A stretch of DNA of 64,000 nucleotides, taken from the NCBI GenBank assembly GCA_026929865.2, contig CM049397.1:1364001-1428000 (forward strand), written 5' to 3'. How positions within the stretch are numbered: position 1 is the first letter of the stretch; each line of letters opens with the position of its first letter. The stretch is from Hyperoplus lanceolatus (lineage: Eukaryota; Chordata; Actinopteri; Uranoscopiformes; Ammodytidae). Positions 49,493 to 61,902 of this stretch are shown piece by piece. A model generated the notes under the pieces. It did no database searches and was not told where the DNA came from. It saw only the letters and a program-made list of their open reading frames with translations. The position numbers were made by a program, and so were the translations under genes.

Positions 49493-50225
49493 GGGCCTCA
49501 TTTATCAACCGCTCTCACAGCTGGTGGTTGCCTGGACCTGTGGAGGTTAATATGGGCCGGTTTGTGCAGCTGACGGCTGACCATTTGTGCCAAGAGCATC
49601 TGTCATAAAGTAAAACGCAAAATGTGTCATTTTTAGTTTTTAAAACCCTTTTGACTAGTGCTATCTGAAAGGGCCAATACATTCTAATCATTTAAACCTA
49701 TTTATTTCATGGGGGAAAAAACAAGACAGGCGTTAAAGGTTTAATATTTATACATTATCGGACAGTGCGTCTGTTTCTCCTCCACCACTTATGCCCGCTT
49801 TTTTCTTCACCTATGTAAAGAAATTGAGACACAAAATTGTAAATGCTGTTTTATATCATATACTGCTGCCTTCTGTCGTTCTTTGATGCCGCTTTTAATG
49901 CTCCAAAATGAAACTTAAAAAAATGAATTCTACTTTTGCTTTTATTCTGTCAATTTCTACTTCAGAGAAGTTCCTCTTCTTTGCCGTAATGCGCATATCC
50001 ATGTCGTAAAACCCATGAGCGAGGCCTCTAAACTGAGAAAATATAGGGGCGTGATATTCAAATTATGATAGTTTTCAGCCGCCGCATTTATCAACACTGA
50101 TCTCTGGTGTACGCTGAGATTGGCGAGATACGACAGTTTGATAAATCCCACGTGATACCTGGCGTACGGAGGTATTTGCGCCAGAATCTGCACCAGTTTC
50201 CACGCAAGTTTGATAAATGAGGCCC
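49493..50225. mobile_element. MITE with GGGCCTCATTTATCAA ends, TSD ATT
   Basis: A 733-bp element with the exact inverted end TTGATAAATGAGGCCC. ATT is duplicated at 49490-49492 and 50226-50228. The 3-bp duplication suggests a PIF/Harbinger-type mobiliser. There is no coding domain. Confidence 0.87.
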
Positions 50226-51403
50226 ATTGTGATTTTGTAAAACTGAAAAAGGCATAGTAACAATCAACAGACTACAAATAGCTTTAAACAACTTGTTTAT
50301 ACTGTAAAAATGTAAAGAGACACAGTATCTATTGTAATGACAACGGATGTTTAACCATAGCAACACTAGCTAGATCCGGCTATTTTATGACATGTTAGGA
50401 AAATATTTCATGTTCTTTTAACCAGAGTTGAAGAAGGAAAAACAAGTAGAAGATTTATTTCAAAGCTTAAAGGTTTATTATCTAAATTGAGTGAGCAGAA
50501 ACATGTAGGCCTACATGGAGCTTACTGGTTCTCAAAAATCGTCCCCAATAAGACTGAAGATAAAATGGTGGGACAAAGTGTTATATGGAAACAAATACAT
50601 TATTTCTGATTGGTTGACTATGTGTTAGAGGCTGGCCGATGACGTCTTCTTCTTGCTGGTCTTCATAAGATACATTTCATGGTTTACACTACCGCGCTCA
50701 TAAGAGAGGTGAAGGGAGGGTGCGGGGTCGTTGCTAGGTCGGTTGTCATGTGCAGGCACATCCCACAGAAATAGTTCTCCCCTGACCTTGGGCAAAGTAT
50801 CTACTGAAACTGCCTGCCTCTGTATATACAGTGTTGTTATGTGCACTTAAAATGGTGAATGGATGTGAAGTTACTAAACATACAAAAGTGTATAAGTTTA
50901 AAAAGCACAATAGTACAAAATTAAGATTTATTCTCACAGACGCCATACAACATCTGGTTGCCATCACTCAGCCAACTAGACTTGATGATACACATCTTCC
51001 ATTACTACGACGACCAAAGAAAGTGATGAATGAAATAACAATAGGCTAATGCATTTCTTAACAAAATGGACTCCAAGAAAGATGAAATTACGAGACTTGT
51101 TTTAACAGAACATGACAATAGCTGTTTTCTTCTTCTTTGCATAATAAGATGTGTTGGACGCATGGGCTAATTTCAGAAATTCGATCTGATCATGTGTAGA
51201 GGTTCTCACTTTTCCTGCACGGCTCTAGTGTGAACTAACTGAGAAAAACTGTAGCTCACAAACAATACATTGTACATTTTAAATAGAATTGTTATGCACA
51301 AGGAAATTATTTTGCTGAAAAGATCACTTAAGCTGATTAAGAAATACAGTGAAGAAGCCAACGTCTCAGTGTTGGACAGACAAAAACAAAATTTCTGTGG
51401 AAA

Positions 51404-51404
<1 letters not shown>
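50226..51404. other. Non-coding sequence
   Basis: No gene was recognised. A 72-codon plus-strand frame at 50831-51049 reads RLDDTHLPLLRRPKK near its end, faintly like a transposase linker. This is too weak to call. Confidence 0.3.

Positions 51405-51451
<47 letters not shown>
51405..51451. repeat. (CA)n microsatellite
   Basis: A pure CA run. Confidence 0.95.
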
Positions 51452-51453
<2 letters not shown>

Positions 51454-51574
51454 CCTCTGCCCATCATCCACTTTAGGTCCCCCTTGAAACAAAAATCATT
51501 CCAGTCATGTGGGGTGTGAAAACCTTCAACTTGGAGTTGTTGAGATGGCAGACATGAAGTGTGAATGCCTAAAG

Positions 51575-52307
51575 CAGGGGTGTTAAACTCATTTTCACAA
51601 AGGGCCACTCTACGAGATGATAAGGGCCAGACATGTCGTTTACTGACATGCCTTCTTTTTAATCCAAAAATAAAATAACATATCTAGGTATATACCTGTG
51701 TACGTACAGGGGCATATGCTAGGTTTTGTTTAAAATATTTCAGGGAGAAATTATAGGTAGGGGGGTGTGAGGGTGCTCCCCTAGAAATGTTTTAGGGTCA
51801 AACACTTAATTTCCTGCAGGAAAGGAATATAATGCAGTAAGGCTCTCAGGCATTCTGGATTGAGCCACAATATTATATATTTTAAAACTTTCTGCACATT
51901 CAAAACATATCACTTTTTGGGATTTTTGTCGTTGTTGTAGGAATCATTGGTAATGAAATACCAAGCCATCATTGGAAACGAAAGGGGTGGGCTATCAGCG
52001 GCTAGCTTACGTTAGCTAGTGAGCTATATTGTAACTTATGGCAAAAGTTAGAAACCGGATAATGTTAGCATTTATCCTTAGACACTTGACACAATCTATC
52101 ATCAATATTAGTATGCTTTTTAGCCACATAAATTGGCCTATTTACAGCCCTCAGAAAACTGACATATTTTCTTAGATGCAAGTTCATCAATTCATGGTTT
52201 TTGATTGGTGGGCCAAATTTAATGGAATTGCCAAATTGATTTGCGGGCCAGATCAACAATTGAAACGGGACGGATTTGGCCTGCGGGCCTTGAGTTTGAC
52301 ACATGTG
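51575..52307. mobile_element. hAT MITE, 8-bp target duplication GCCTAAAG
   Basis: A 733-bp element starting CAGGGGTGTTAAACTCA and ending TGAGTTTGACACATGTG. GCCTAAAG flanks it at 51567-51574 and 52308-52315, an exact 8-bp hAT duplication. Subterminal GGGCCAGA and GGCCTGCGGGCC motifs repeat. A diverged relative in the opposite orientation lies at 53848-54222. Confidence 0.93.
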
Positions 52308-52787
52308 GCCTAAAGACTGAAGGTTAGATGAGTGAAAAGAAAAGATAAAGTATCACACAATGTATTATTAACCGGCTTCATAACAGGGAAATACATATTC
52401 ATATTACATTCTGTGTAGTCAAGGACCAAAGGGAAAGAAGATAAGCTTCAATGTGGGAAAATAAACAATCTTGCCAATGAGCAATGAGGAGACGGCTGGC
52501 ATTCTCAGATGATATTAGATGTTAGAGATGATAAGACATGTTTTAAATTCCACATTGAGCAAGCATAATCTGTTGTGCTGTTATGTGCTTTTGATAGCTG
52601 TGTAAATGTTATCTTTTGGATACACTGTATACGCGGCTTAGCAAACATTATAATCACTCCAGCTTTTTCGGAAAAAATCTCCTGATAAAGATTTCCATTG
52701 TTTGTTATAGGTAGATTATCACACACCTATCAGGTGTTATGCTGATAAGGCTGCAAGGCAATCCTCTTGTTGCAAAAATCACACAAC

Positions 52788-53199
52788 GGTTGCGTTCCGA
52801 ATCGCATACTTTCTACTATATACATAGTATGTAGAAAAAAGATGTAGGATGTCCCGATTCTTGTGGCCAGATTTAGGATGGTTAGAAGTACACAGATGTT
52901 CTACTTCATGCGGCCAAGATTGTTAGTGTTGAAAACTGCATCCTATTTGGGCGATTCTGACCCACAATCCAGTGTGCACGTGAAGTGACGTAACATCGAC
53001 GAAGCCTCCATATGAAAACAAACGGGGATGCGACGGATATAAAAGCAAGAGGCAAGATCAAGGCGCAATGTTATGATGAAATAAAAGAGTAAAGTATGTC
53101 CCAATAGTATGCCTACTGCATCCTAACTAGATTCTTTTTATCGTCGGATGTAGTATGTAGAATAGAAAAAAGAAAGAGTATGCGATTCGGAACGCAACC
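52788..53199. mobile_element. MITE with GGTTGCGTTCCGAATCGCAT ends
   Basis: A 412-bp element with near-perfect inverted ends of about 24 bp and further internal pairing (AGTATGTAGAA motifs). AAC flanks both sides (52785-52787 and 53200-53202), a 3-bp duplication of the PIF/Harbinger type. Confidence 0.87.
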
Positions 53200-53347
53200 A
53201 ACCTTTCTGTTTTGGTGCAGATTTTCTGTTCCGGCTTTAAATGCAAAGAAACTGAAGTTTAGCTAAAATTAATGATCTTTAAGAATTGCACTCTAAGTAG
53301 TTGCAAGGTTAGCCTTAGCATGACGGAGAACTGGGGTCTAATGAAGT

Positions 53348-53366
53348 TATATATATATATATATAT
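53348..53366. repeat. Short (AT)n tract
   Basis: A short pure AT run. Confidence 0.85.
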
Positions 53367-53847
53367 AAAGTACATGCACCACAAAAAGGGATAAAGTGCA
53401 TTTGAGAGATGGAGTGGACCATCTCAGATCACTTAACAGGGATATCTGAACTACTCTGGCTCTACCACCTCAACAACATAATACTGGATTCTGTTGCAGC
53501 TTCTACTCTATTACTGGATGACTCTTCCTGGGAAAGAATCCACTTTACAACGCTCTTGTCCAACACTGCGATATCTCTCTGATGGAAGACAGGCATAGGT
53601 GGACGGTAAAACACATTATTGATTCACCACAATATTCTTAAGTTACTTTTAGAGCTTCTGAGCAGCATCTGTGAGGCTAAATGATGGCACAATGTCATTA
53701 TGTTCAGATCTCACAGGCTTTTTAGTTTTATAGACGATAATAATGTTGTCATGGCTGCAAAGAGGCTTGGGAGGCAGATACATTTTTCAGCCTCAATGCA
53801 ATGTTTAAACTTTACAGTTTGGAGCTCATATTATGGTGTACGCCACG

Positions 53848-54222
53848 TGTCAATATCAAGGCCTGCGGGCCACATCCGTCCCGTTTCAATTTTTTATCCG
53901 GCCCGCGTATCAATTTAGGTCATAAAAAAAAGGTTTAATAATGCTGTGAAAACGGCCTATTTAACATGGGAATGAGAAATTGCTCTGTTTGATACGTGCC
54001 CTTAGTGGCCACTCGGTAAACTGCAATTTGTGTCACTTCCGCATTGGATGCTAGTAGATCTCGCTGTGGTTGGGTATTGGTTATTTACAATATATGAATA
54101 GATATGTTGTTTTTACTTTTGGATTAAAAAGAAGGCCTTATCAGTTAACAACATGCCTGGCCCTTGGTGAAATAATAATTTTGTGAGAGTGGCCCTTTCT
54201 GGAAATGGATTTGGAGCCCAAT
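53848..54222. mobile_element. Diverged hAT MITE, relative of 51575-52307
   Basis: It starts TGTCAATATCAAGGCCTGCG, the inverse of the right end of the 51575-52307 element. Toward its right end it contains GAGAGTGGCCCTTT, matching the inverse of that element's left end. It is in the opposite orientation and the right terminus is decayed. Confidence 0.7.
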
Positions 54223-54684
54223 GGGCAAAACAAGTATTAAAGTAACAGCTTTAACTCAGTGTGCTAATTTGTCGATAGTAGCTGTGATAGTGGTCAACAG
54301 TCGAACTGTAAAATGTAATTTACTAAAATAAGCAATGCCCGTGACATTTGCTTTTACTGAAATTAGGAGAAGATGCTGAATCACAAATGTAATTCCAATC
54401 ACAACGTATGATTAAGAAAAAATCAGATCAAGTGAACACAAACCGTTTGTAACAAGTTGTGCATTGTTTCATTTCTGTGCAGGTTTTGTGTTAAAATTAA
54501 ATATTCAATTAAATAATTTAAAAGATTAAATACACACAGAATAACAGAACACAAATATAGACAACATTGAGCACAGATTTTACCTACCTGTTATATGGAT
54601 TCAACCACTGGAGACTGGAACTGTTTATTGTGAACTAAACTTTTAAAACATGCTTTACCCAACACACCTCAAAGACTCAAAAGC

Positions 54685-55307
54685 TTAAAGAGGACCTATG
54701 ATGCTTTTTGACTTTTATGACCTATAAACGTTGTTATGATGATTTATAGTCATGCTTAACCATACTAAATTATCAAATAATGACTTACATGCATTTCGAC
54801 GTATTCCCTGCTGACCGTCTGGGGTGTCTGTGCAGAGCACTAGACACTATTCTAGCCAGTCGAGAAGTCACGTGTTCAAAGCGGCTTGACGCTTTGTAAC
54901 TTCGTGATGTCGCATGTAACTTCGTGAAGTCACCACGCGGATGTTTCCATGTATGGTAATGCTGTCACTTCCCTGTTCGCGTCTGCCTCGCGCCCTTATA
55001 GGTCCATGCTCGCGCTTCCCGCCACTGAAAGTGTTCTGGAAGGAAGGTAACCAATCACAACGGAGTGGGGTTTGCAGGAGGGGGGGGAGAGACGAGCGGA
55101 GATTGCCGAAGCACAGGCGGAGTGAGCGGAGATGCCCGAAGCACACACACTCAAGTGTTGACAGGACGTGCTGGATCGCCAAAATAAGAGAAAGAGCTTC
55201 CCAAAAATCTACATAGTTTTTTGTGATGTGATTCGTGTCAGGTTGCTCTATAGCAGTGTAAAACAAGAAATTAAGACCAGAAAAGTAGCATAATAGGTCC
55301 TCTTTAA
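54685..55307. mobile_element. TTAA-flanked MITE, family 3
   Basis: A 623-bp element with TTAA at both borders (54685-54688 and 55304-55307). The ends TTAAAGAGGACCTATGATGC and GCATAATAGGTCCTCTTTAA are inverted with two mismatches. The 209-codon minus-strand frame that runs through it and out past its left-strand start (54868-55497) has no recognisable domain and crosses the element border, so I treat it as chance. Confidence 0.88.
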
Positions 55308-55750
55308 CAGTTTGTGCGACATGGAGATGTCGAGGTTCAATTTGATACAAATGTTCACGACAGGCAGAAGCCTCAACCTGGAGAAAAAAAGTAACTTTGA
55401 AGATTACTATTTGGGCATCTTTGGGCAGATTGATATCATATTGAGAGAAGCACACAGGAAATATTAGGATCAGTGGGGAGGGGAAAAGCAGCTTCATTGC
55501 TGGACAAACTTGTGATCCATAATGTTTAGGTCACTTTATATGGTGAAGGTGACCCCAATATAAACCTCTCTAAAATTATGTTTGTCTTTCAGTTATTATT
55601 GTACGGTTTTCAAGCAGCTGGTAAAACATTTTTTAAAGATAATTACACTAATGCCAGCTAGACAGATTACAAATAAATTAAAAAATATTTTAAACTATTC
55701 ACCATCACTTCTAATCCGAAGTAACTTTGGCACGACACCGGAACCTCGAC

Positions 55751-56200
55751 CACTAAATTGAAATGTGTATTTTTCCTAAATCAACATTTAGGCCATTATT
55801 CTCATATTGGATATCCTGGTCATGAATTGTGATTCAAAATAAAGAAAAGTGTGTTTTTAGTACAATATGTATTGTAGATGAGAGGATGATTATTAAAAAA
55901 ACAGATCACTTTTCGCTGTTTGTGTTTTGATTTCCAAACGGATATGGATTGAACGGAAGTTACACGGATTTCTCAGCTGTACAAATCCGTGTACCTTCCG
56001 TTCAATCCATACCCGTTTGTAAATCAAAACACGAAAAACGAAAAGTGACCTGTTTTTTTATAATCATCCTCTCATCTACATTATATATTATACTAAAACA
56101 CGTTTTTATCAATTTTTAATCACAATTCATGACCAGGATATCAAATATGAGAATAATGGCCTAAATGTTGATTTTGAAAAATACATGTTTCAATTTAGTG
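55751..56200. repeat. 450-bp near-perfect palindrome (foldback element)
   Basis: The left arm (55751-55971) and right arm (55983-56200) are reverse complements with a few mismatches and only an 11-bp centre (55972-55982). The outer ends are CACTAAATTG and CAATTTAGTG. Internal landmarks are CCATTATTCTCATATT / AATATGAGAATAATGG-type pairs and GTGTTTTGATTTCCAAACGG with its complement. One arm's inner half recurs at 58091-58191. It has no coding capacity. It would extrude as a cruciform. Confidence 0.92.
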
Positions 56201-56207
56201 AAAGAAG

Positions 56208-56244
56208 TGCGTGCGCACGCGTGTGTGTGTGTGTGTGCGCGCGC
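56208..56244. repeat. Alternating GT/GC tract (Z-DNA-prone)
   Basis: A run of alternating purine-pyrimidine (GCGTGCGCACGCG, then GT units, then GCGCGCGC) begins within 8 bases of the palindrome's right end. Confidence 0.85.
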
Positions 56245-56580
56245 CCAGAGGCGAACTTAACCATTGCGCAAAGGTAGGCAATTGCCTTTGGTCTCATAAT
56301 CATCTGATGTTTGTTGTACTCTTAATTCATTAATCACCGATTACGTGCGGGCATCAGCATCGCACTAGGAACTGAGGGACACACCCTACATTATTGATAA
56401 TGTTATTGATACTCGTGATCAGCTGAGGCATGAGCCCCAGTGCAGACAGCTGCATATGAAAGCATTTGTATTGGTTAGGTCCACTAGTGAAAATTGCGTC
56501 TGAGGCTATCGTCGTCTCTCTTTTTTCCCTGTCTGCACTTCACTTGCCGAGTCAAAGTGGGCAATCGCCCAGTTTAAGGG

Positions 56581-56609
56581 GGCGCGCGCGCGCGTGTGTG
56601 TGTGTGTGT
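56581..56609. repeat. (GC)n(GT)n tract (Z-DNA-prone)
   Basis: GCGCGCGCGCGC followed by about eight GT units, strictly alternating. Confidence 0.9.
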
Positions 56610-56915
56610 CAAGGACAGAAGAAACTTGTCTAGGCTATATTTTGTCCACGTTTATAGGCTGAATTGAATCTGAATTGAGCTTTTTGTAAAATAAGGCTCT
56701 TGATGGTAGCCTATGACAGACAATGACATAGTAGCCTTTGGCAGCCAGCCAAAATATGTTTCCCCTTTCAATAAAGATTAAACATTTGGTGGTTTGTCCC
56801 GTTTTGATCTGGAGTCTGTCGCTGTTTAGATCATGCCTCGTTTCCTCTGAGCAGCACAGTTCGGTTCGGCAGGGTTACCCTACTAGATCTGCCATGCGTT
56901 TCCACTACCGACAAG

Positions 56916-57771
56916 TAGTGATGGCCAGATGAAGCTTTTTGAAGCCTTAAAGCCAAATGGTTCACAAAAAGGTTCATTTCTCGAGGCTTCATTTGAACCA
57001 ATTTGAACACAATACAACCCCCCCTGCTGGTCAAACAGTGTTAAATAGCCAGATCATTCTATCAATTTGTAATAAACTCAATACTGTCCTGCAACATTGC
57101 AGCCATGGGAATGAGTGACTGACAAGTTAATAAATCAATACATCTTAATAAATGCATTTCATGTAGCCTATTGTTCATGTATTAATTCATATAAATTAAA
57201 TACAATTTATATTTTGTTTGGTGTATTATTATGGGTATGAAACATGATAAAACATATGAATAAATCTATCAATAAATATTTTTCGTCAAACTTTGAATGA
57301 CTCATAATGACAGGAATACTTATTTTCAAACTGTCGCAGTGTTATAAAAAGGTAAGGGGCAGTGAATGTGCTTGTGCAACTTAAGGATTTGATTAATTTT
57401 TATTGAGAAACAAAATGTATTCCACTGTGCTGGGGTTCAGACAATTTCCCCTTTTGGAAACATCTTCTCCTGCTTTGGAGAACACTCTTTCACATGGCAC
57501 AGATGAGGCAGCAGTGCACAATAAAGTCACAGCAAGTTGATACAACATCCACGTCTACATCACTCCCAAACCAATAAATCGCCAACACTAACCCACAAAG
57601 TGCGAGTGGATCCACAATACCCGAAGCACTTCTTGAACAAACGAGGCTTCGAACGTCATCAGTCACGTGATTCGCCCTAAACGATACAAGCATCGATACG
57701 CGCTTCACCAAAAACTTCCGGGATTACTCGACACACGCTCCGAAGCCTCGGCACATTTCGACCCATCACTA
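56916..57771. mobile_element. hAT element relic, 8-bp target duplication CCGACAAG
   Basis: An 856-bp element, TAGTGATGGCCAGATG to CGACCCATCACTA. CCGACAAG flanks it at 56908-56915 and 57772-57779. It keeps a piece of transposase coding sequence on the minus strand (57393-57527), so it is a deletion derivative of an autonomous hAT element. Subterminal GAAGCC/GGCTTC motifs repeat at both ends. It sits inside another repeat with GCGTTTCCACTACC sequence, which resumes after it. Confidence 0.93.
57393..57527 (-). pseudogene. hAT transposase C-terminal dimerisation segment
   Basis: The minus-strand frame reads TAASSVPCERVFSKAG, then DVSKRGNCLNPSTVEYILFL, ending NKN and a TAA stop at 57393-57395. 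This is the hallmark hAT C-terminal signature (a SERVFS-like motif, here CERVFSKAG, followed by L-x-P and an FLN end). The catalytic core is missing. Upstream, in another frame, a DPL-containing stretch at about 57540-57620 may be the preceding piece after a frameshift. It is non-functional on its own. Confidence 0.85.
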
Positions 57772-58090
57772 CCGACAAGAGGCTTTAGCCTACTTAAAAG
57801 ACGGAGATAGCCACGGTCAGAAAACAGTCTATGGGTCAGAGCCATCACGGCGCTGGCCGCGCAAAGCTCGTGGCATTGTGGCAGCGGGACACAGTTTAAC
57901 CCGCTGATTAATATAAATTATTATTTGGAACTTCAAAAATTAAAATGCACATTTTTTACATTTTCTGTTTCTCCTTTCCAATTTTCGTAGGCCTATGTAA
58001 AGGGCGACATGGAAAATAAAAAATAAGAAATGGCAATCAATTCATGTTTTACAGGAATATTTTGAATAAACATTTTTTTTTAATGAAACA

Positions 58091-58191
58091 AATTATAAAA
58101 AAATTAAATCAGACAGTTTTTTTTTTCGTTTTTCGTGTTTTGATTTCCAAACGGATATGGATTGAATGGAAGGTACACGGATTTGTACAGC
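58091..58191. repeat. Half copy of the 55751-56200 palindrome
   Basis: CGTTTTTCGTGTTTTGATTT through GGTACACGGATTTGTACAG matches one arm of the palindrome up to its centre, then diverges. This shows the palindrome belongs to a dispersed family. Confidence 0.8.
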
Positions 58192-58478
58192 CAATGGAGC
58201 TTGTTTATTTGTTTTTACAGTCGGAAACAAAGAAAGGGAAATCGAACAGAGACAAACTGCTTTCTCAGTTTTTCTTGTTTCTGTCATGGTCTGTTTTGGT
58301 TTTGTACCAATAAACAATAAAAGGATCATTCGGATCATATTATTTGCTAACGTTAGCTGCATTGAAAAATGTCTAAGCACCATTTCTAGTATTTAGATCA
58401 ATTTAATAATATTGAAGCAGGTTGGTATTTCTCATGTACATTTTTAAATCAATGTCAAACAAACAGAGGCTGCACCAG

Positions 58479-59867
58479 AGGGGTATACTACGAAACACAC
58501 TCAACAGAGCCCGGCTCTCTTTTTTTGATCTGGTTCAACATAACACATACCCTCGCTCAGAGCTAACCAGTATCACGAAGGAAGTTATCAACCTCTTATG
58601 TTGAATGAGGGTTTCGGCTTCAGGCTCTGTGCGCGTCCCCATGAAAGGGGGCGTTTGACCCGTCATTTGACTCTGCATCCGCACAAAATGGACTGATCTT
58701 GTGCCGCTAACTTTACACAAACGGACTGATTGTGAGCAGCTGAGTAAAACAAAGGGTGTGTCGCCAACTTCATTCAAGAGGAAGAGTTTGTCAGTCTGAA
58801 TTATTACAGCAGAAAACAGAGCCGAAAAAAACTCTTACTGCAAATAAGGAGAGTGTAATGCTGCCAGCATGGAAATTATTTATGTATCTTGCCGATCGTT
58901 CTCGCAGTGCGTAACGTGACATTATAAAACAATGAAACGTTGAACTCGGATTTAAACACTATACCATTTAGCCTAATATATATATAGGCTACTTTGCTAT
59001 ATTTATAGCACTACGCCTATAGTCCCACACTTAAGAATGTAATTTAAGTCTGACACTGTCCCCAAATGAATAGCCTATGGAAAATCACTTTAGTTTTGGG
59101 CCACATCATAATGAATACAATTTTGATTTAGACCATTAGCCTTTTATTTGAATCTTACAAATACCAATAGGCCTACATTAAAAAACCTGTAGTCTGTATT
59201 TTTCAGACAAATATGAATCTACTGTGAGAAGCTTAACCTGCGAGTCTGCAACGATGTCCGAACTGTGACAGCTGTCAACTGTCACGTCCCAACTGTAATC
59301 GCTACTGATGAAAAGAAAGAAGCCTACAGTGAAATAATGTTGCAAACTGTGATTTTATAGAACGCTTTATTAAGAGCCAGTGTGTGTAGATCGCCAGGTA
59401 AAACCATTTGAGGTGAGAGCATAGAGTGGCGCTGCATACAGTAGGTCTAGGCTATTTAACATTTTCTGCATCAATAACTGTATGCATGTGGCAAAAAGCC
59501 ACAGCGCGATGTGACAGTTCACTCTGCTGTAAGCCTTATGTCACGGCTTTGTTTCGTTCATTAACTTACTGATCAATAAGTTTACTGATTTAACTAGTTT
59601 ACTCAGTAAGAAGTATCACTCAGGCAATATAGTCAGGTCCGCGGGATTTCAAAATGTGTAGTTCCCTTAAAGGGCAGTGCTCTAAGAGCCGAATTTAAGC
59701 TCAAACTCTGAAACAAAAACTGGTCTGAGCAGGTTAGCCCTGCAGCCTCTGTTACCACGGTGATCTAGCCAGGTAAAAAGAGAGCCACCTTTCGTGATAC
59801 TGAAAACTATGGTTTCAGACTCAACAGACCTCGCCCAGCCCTTAATCTCGCTTCGTAGTATACCCCT
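58479..59867. mobile_element. PIF/Harbinger-like element, TSD CAG
   Basis: A 1389-bp block with ends AGGGGTATACTACGAA and TTCGTAGTATACCCCT, perfect 16-bp inverted repeats. CAG flanks both sides (58476-58478 and 59868-59870). A CNG 3-bp duplication is typical of the Harbinger/ISL2EU group. Subterminal GAGCCCGGCTCTC and GAGAGCCACC are partly inverted too. No transposase remnant was recognised. Confidence 0.8.
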
Positions 59868-60404
59868 CAGTTCCAAGGTGAGGTAGGTCCAAGTGCACAC
59901 AACAATGCAGCAGAATTACAAGCAGAGCTTAAAGAGATGTGGATAAAGGCTTTAACCTTGGCATTCTATACATAAGCTACATTTGTAAGCCATGTAGGCC
60001 CAGTTTGTGGTAGATAGCTTGAATTGTCCGATCCATCTACTCCTACTGTTCTGGAAATAAAGCTATTCCTCCCTTAATGGATTCTGCTGGGGTAGTGTTG
60101 CTATTCAGCCAGAGTGAAAAGCCGGTGCCTGCTGAGGAACAATTCAGGGAAGAATGTGACATAATCCAAATACCAGCTGTTGTTTGAGTGAGCAAACAAC
60201 AATGTGCTCTACACGCTCAGTATTCACCCCCATTGATAGATCGTTCAACACCAGCGTGCTGGATTCACTTGGTAAAGTATTTCACCTTTATACACTGTAT
60301 GCAGCTTCAACTGTGTCTTTCCTCCCTATTAAACAACTATTTGGGGAATTAGCTGACATGAAGGTTTTTTGAGAGGGTGTGTACATTAGCTTACAGTGCA
60401 TTAT

Positions 60405-60550
<146 letters not shown>

Positions 60551-60763
60551 ATAGGGACACATCAAAGTAGAAGTGGTTCTTATCTCTAGATTTCAACAAT
60601 GCTATCTGTATTTCAATACCCATGTTGGAGTAGATGTCTCTCTTTCTGTTTGATCCACTGCAGGTACTGTCACTGAAATAGCTAGCTACCAGCATCAAAA
60701 TATCCACAAGCTGAGGCACAATGGTCAGAATACAGCTTGAGTACTTAAGTATATGTGATTGAG

Positions 60764-60790
60764 CGTGTGTGTGTGTGTGTGTGTGTGTGT
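60764..60790. repeat. (GT)n microsatellite
   Basis: A pure GT run. Confidence 0.93.
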
Positions 60791-61600
60791 AGGGTGGGGG
60801 ATGGCGACACTTCAGTATCCATTCAAGCCCATCTCTGACATATTCCATGGCCTTGAAGTCTGTGTAGAGCTTGGTGGTGCTCTCTAGGCTTTGTTTACGG
60901 ATCACAGCCTGTTTACTATGAAGCCCAGTGCCAACCCTGAAGAGATGTGGGCCCAAGATGTTTTATCTCTTGTCAGGGCTTGCTTCAATTAAATTAATGG
61001 AATCCATTCAGCTATCCTCTTTCCCCTTCCCTTTCAGGCCCGGCCACAGAGAAGAATACATTAAAAAGATCTTAGAGCCTTAAGATGGTACATCATGGTA
61101 TTAGCCTCAGTCAGACATTTTTCCTTGCATTCTTTTTTCCCCCCTTCGCTAAATGAAATAATCAATGGTATCTCCAGCTCACCAGATATAGCGTTTCTGT
61201 ATTTTGTAGCACATTATGTCAAATCGTGAAGACAATTTTAATTCTATCCCGAACTATAGGCTACTACTTTTTCAAAAAGCCCATTATTTTATGTTTATTA
61301 TAGGTAACCAATGTTTTTAACCCTTAAACAGGCAAGAGTGGAAAATAAGTTGCAAACAATTATTTCATGTTATCACTCATCTCTTAAAGACCAAAGAAAA
61401 ATATTTCCACATTCAAAATATTTATATGTTGTATATTTTGGATTTTATGATTTGTATCTCCCAGGATATATTGTCCTATTAAGTGCCGAAAAGGGTAAAA
61501 GTATGAATGTTTAATTTGATGAATGTGGTTTTCATTGGTCATTAAAATAGGAAAACTACATTTAAAGTTGATTTTATTCAGTTTTACAAATCTAATTTAT

Positions 61601-61902
61601 TCAAACCGGATCAGCCATATCCAGATGGACAGGCTTGAGATAGTCCACAGTGACCAGCTCTAATTTCCCCCCCATGTCCACCACACTGTGTTTGAGCCCT
61701 GGCTCCAGGACACAGAGGGGCCCATCGTAGGGGAGGCTTCAGGGGGGAAGGGGCTGGAGTTGCACAGGGCCGAAAGTCCAATGTGACGCAACCTCTACAG
61801 AACCGCAGTGTCCGAAAGGAACTCCCCCGGGACCACCAGTGGCTGTCCATAAAGCAATTCAGCAGACGAGCACTGCAGGTCCTCCTTGGGGCAGAGCACT
61901 GG
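61601..61902 (-). pseudogene. Ty3/Gypsy retrotransposon integrase C-terminus, broken
   Basis: Minus strand. The first frame (61902 inward) reads KEDLQCSSAELLYGQPL, the segment that follows the integrase core in fish Ty3/Gypsy Pol, and ends at an in-frame TAG (61794-61796). After a gap and frame change, 61733-61601 reads PYDGPLCVLEPG, then GGKLELVTVDYLKPVHLD, the GPY/F-like tail, ending at a natural TGA (61601-61603). Protease, RT, RNase H, the integrase active site and LTRs are not seen in the window. It is an isolated decayed fragment. Confidence 0.82.

Noticed and set aside
50831..51049. Possible piggyBac-like linker (RLDDTHLPLLRRPKK)
   Set aside because: Only a few residues resemble the family; no catalytic motif or TTAA ends nearby.
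54868..55497. 209-codon minus-strand open frame
   Set aside because: It crosses the border of a TTAA-flanked MITE and has no recognisable domain.
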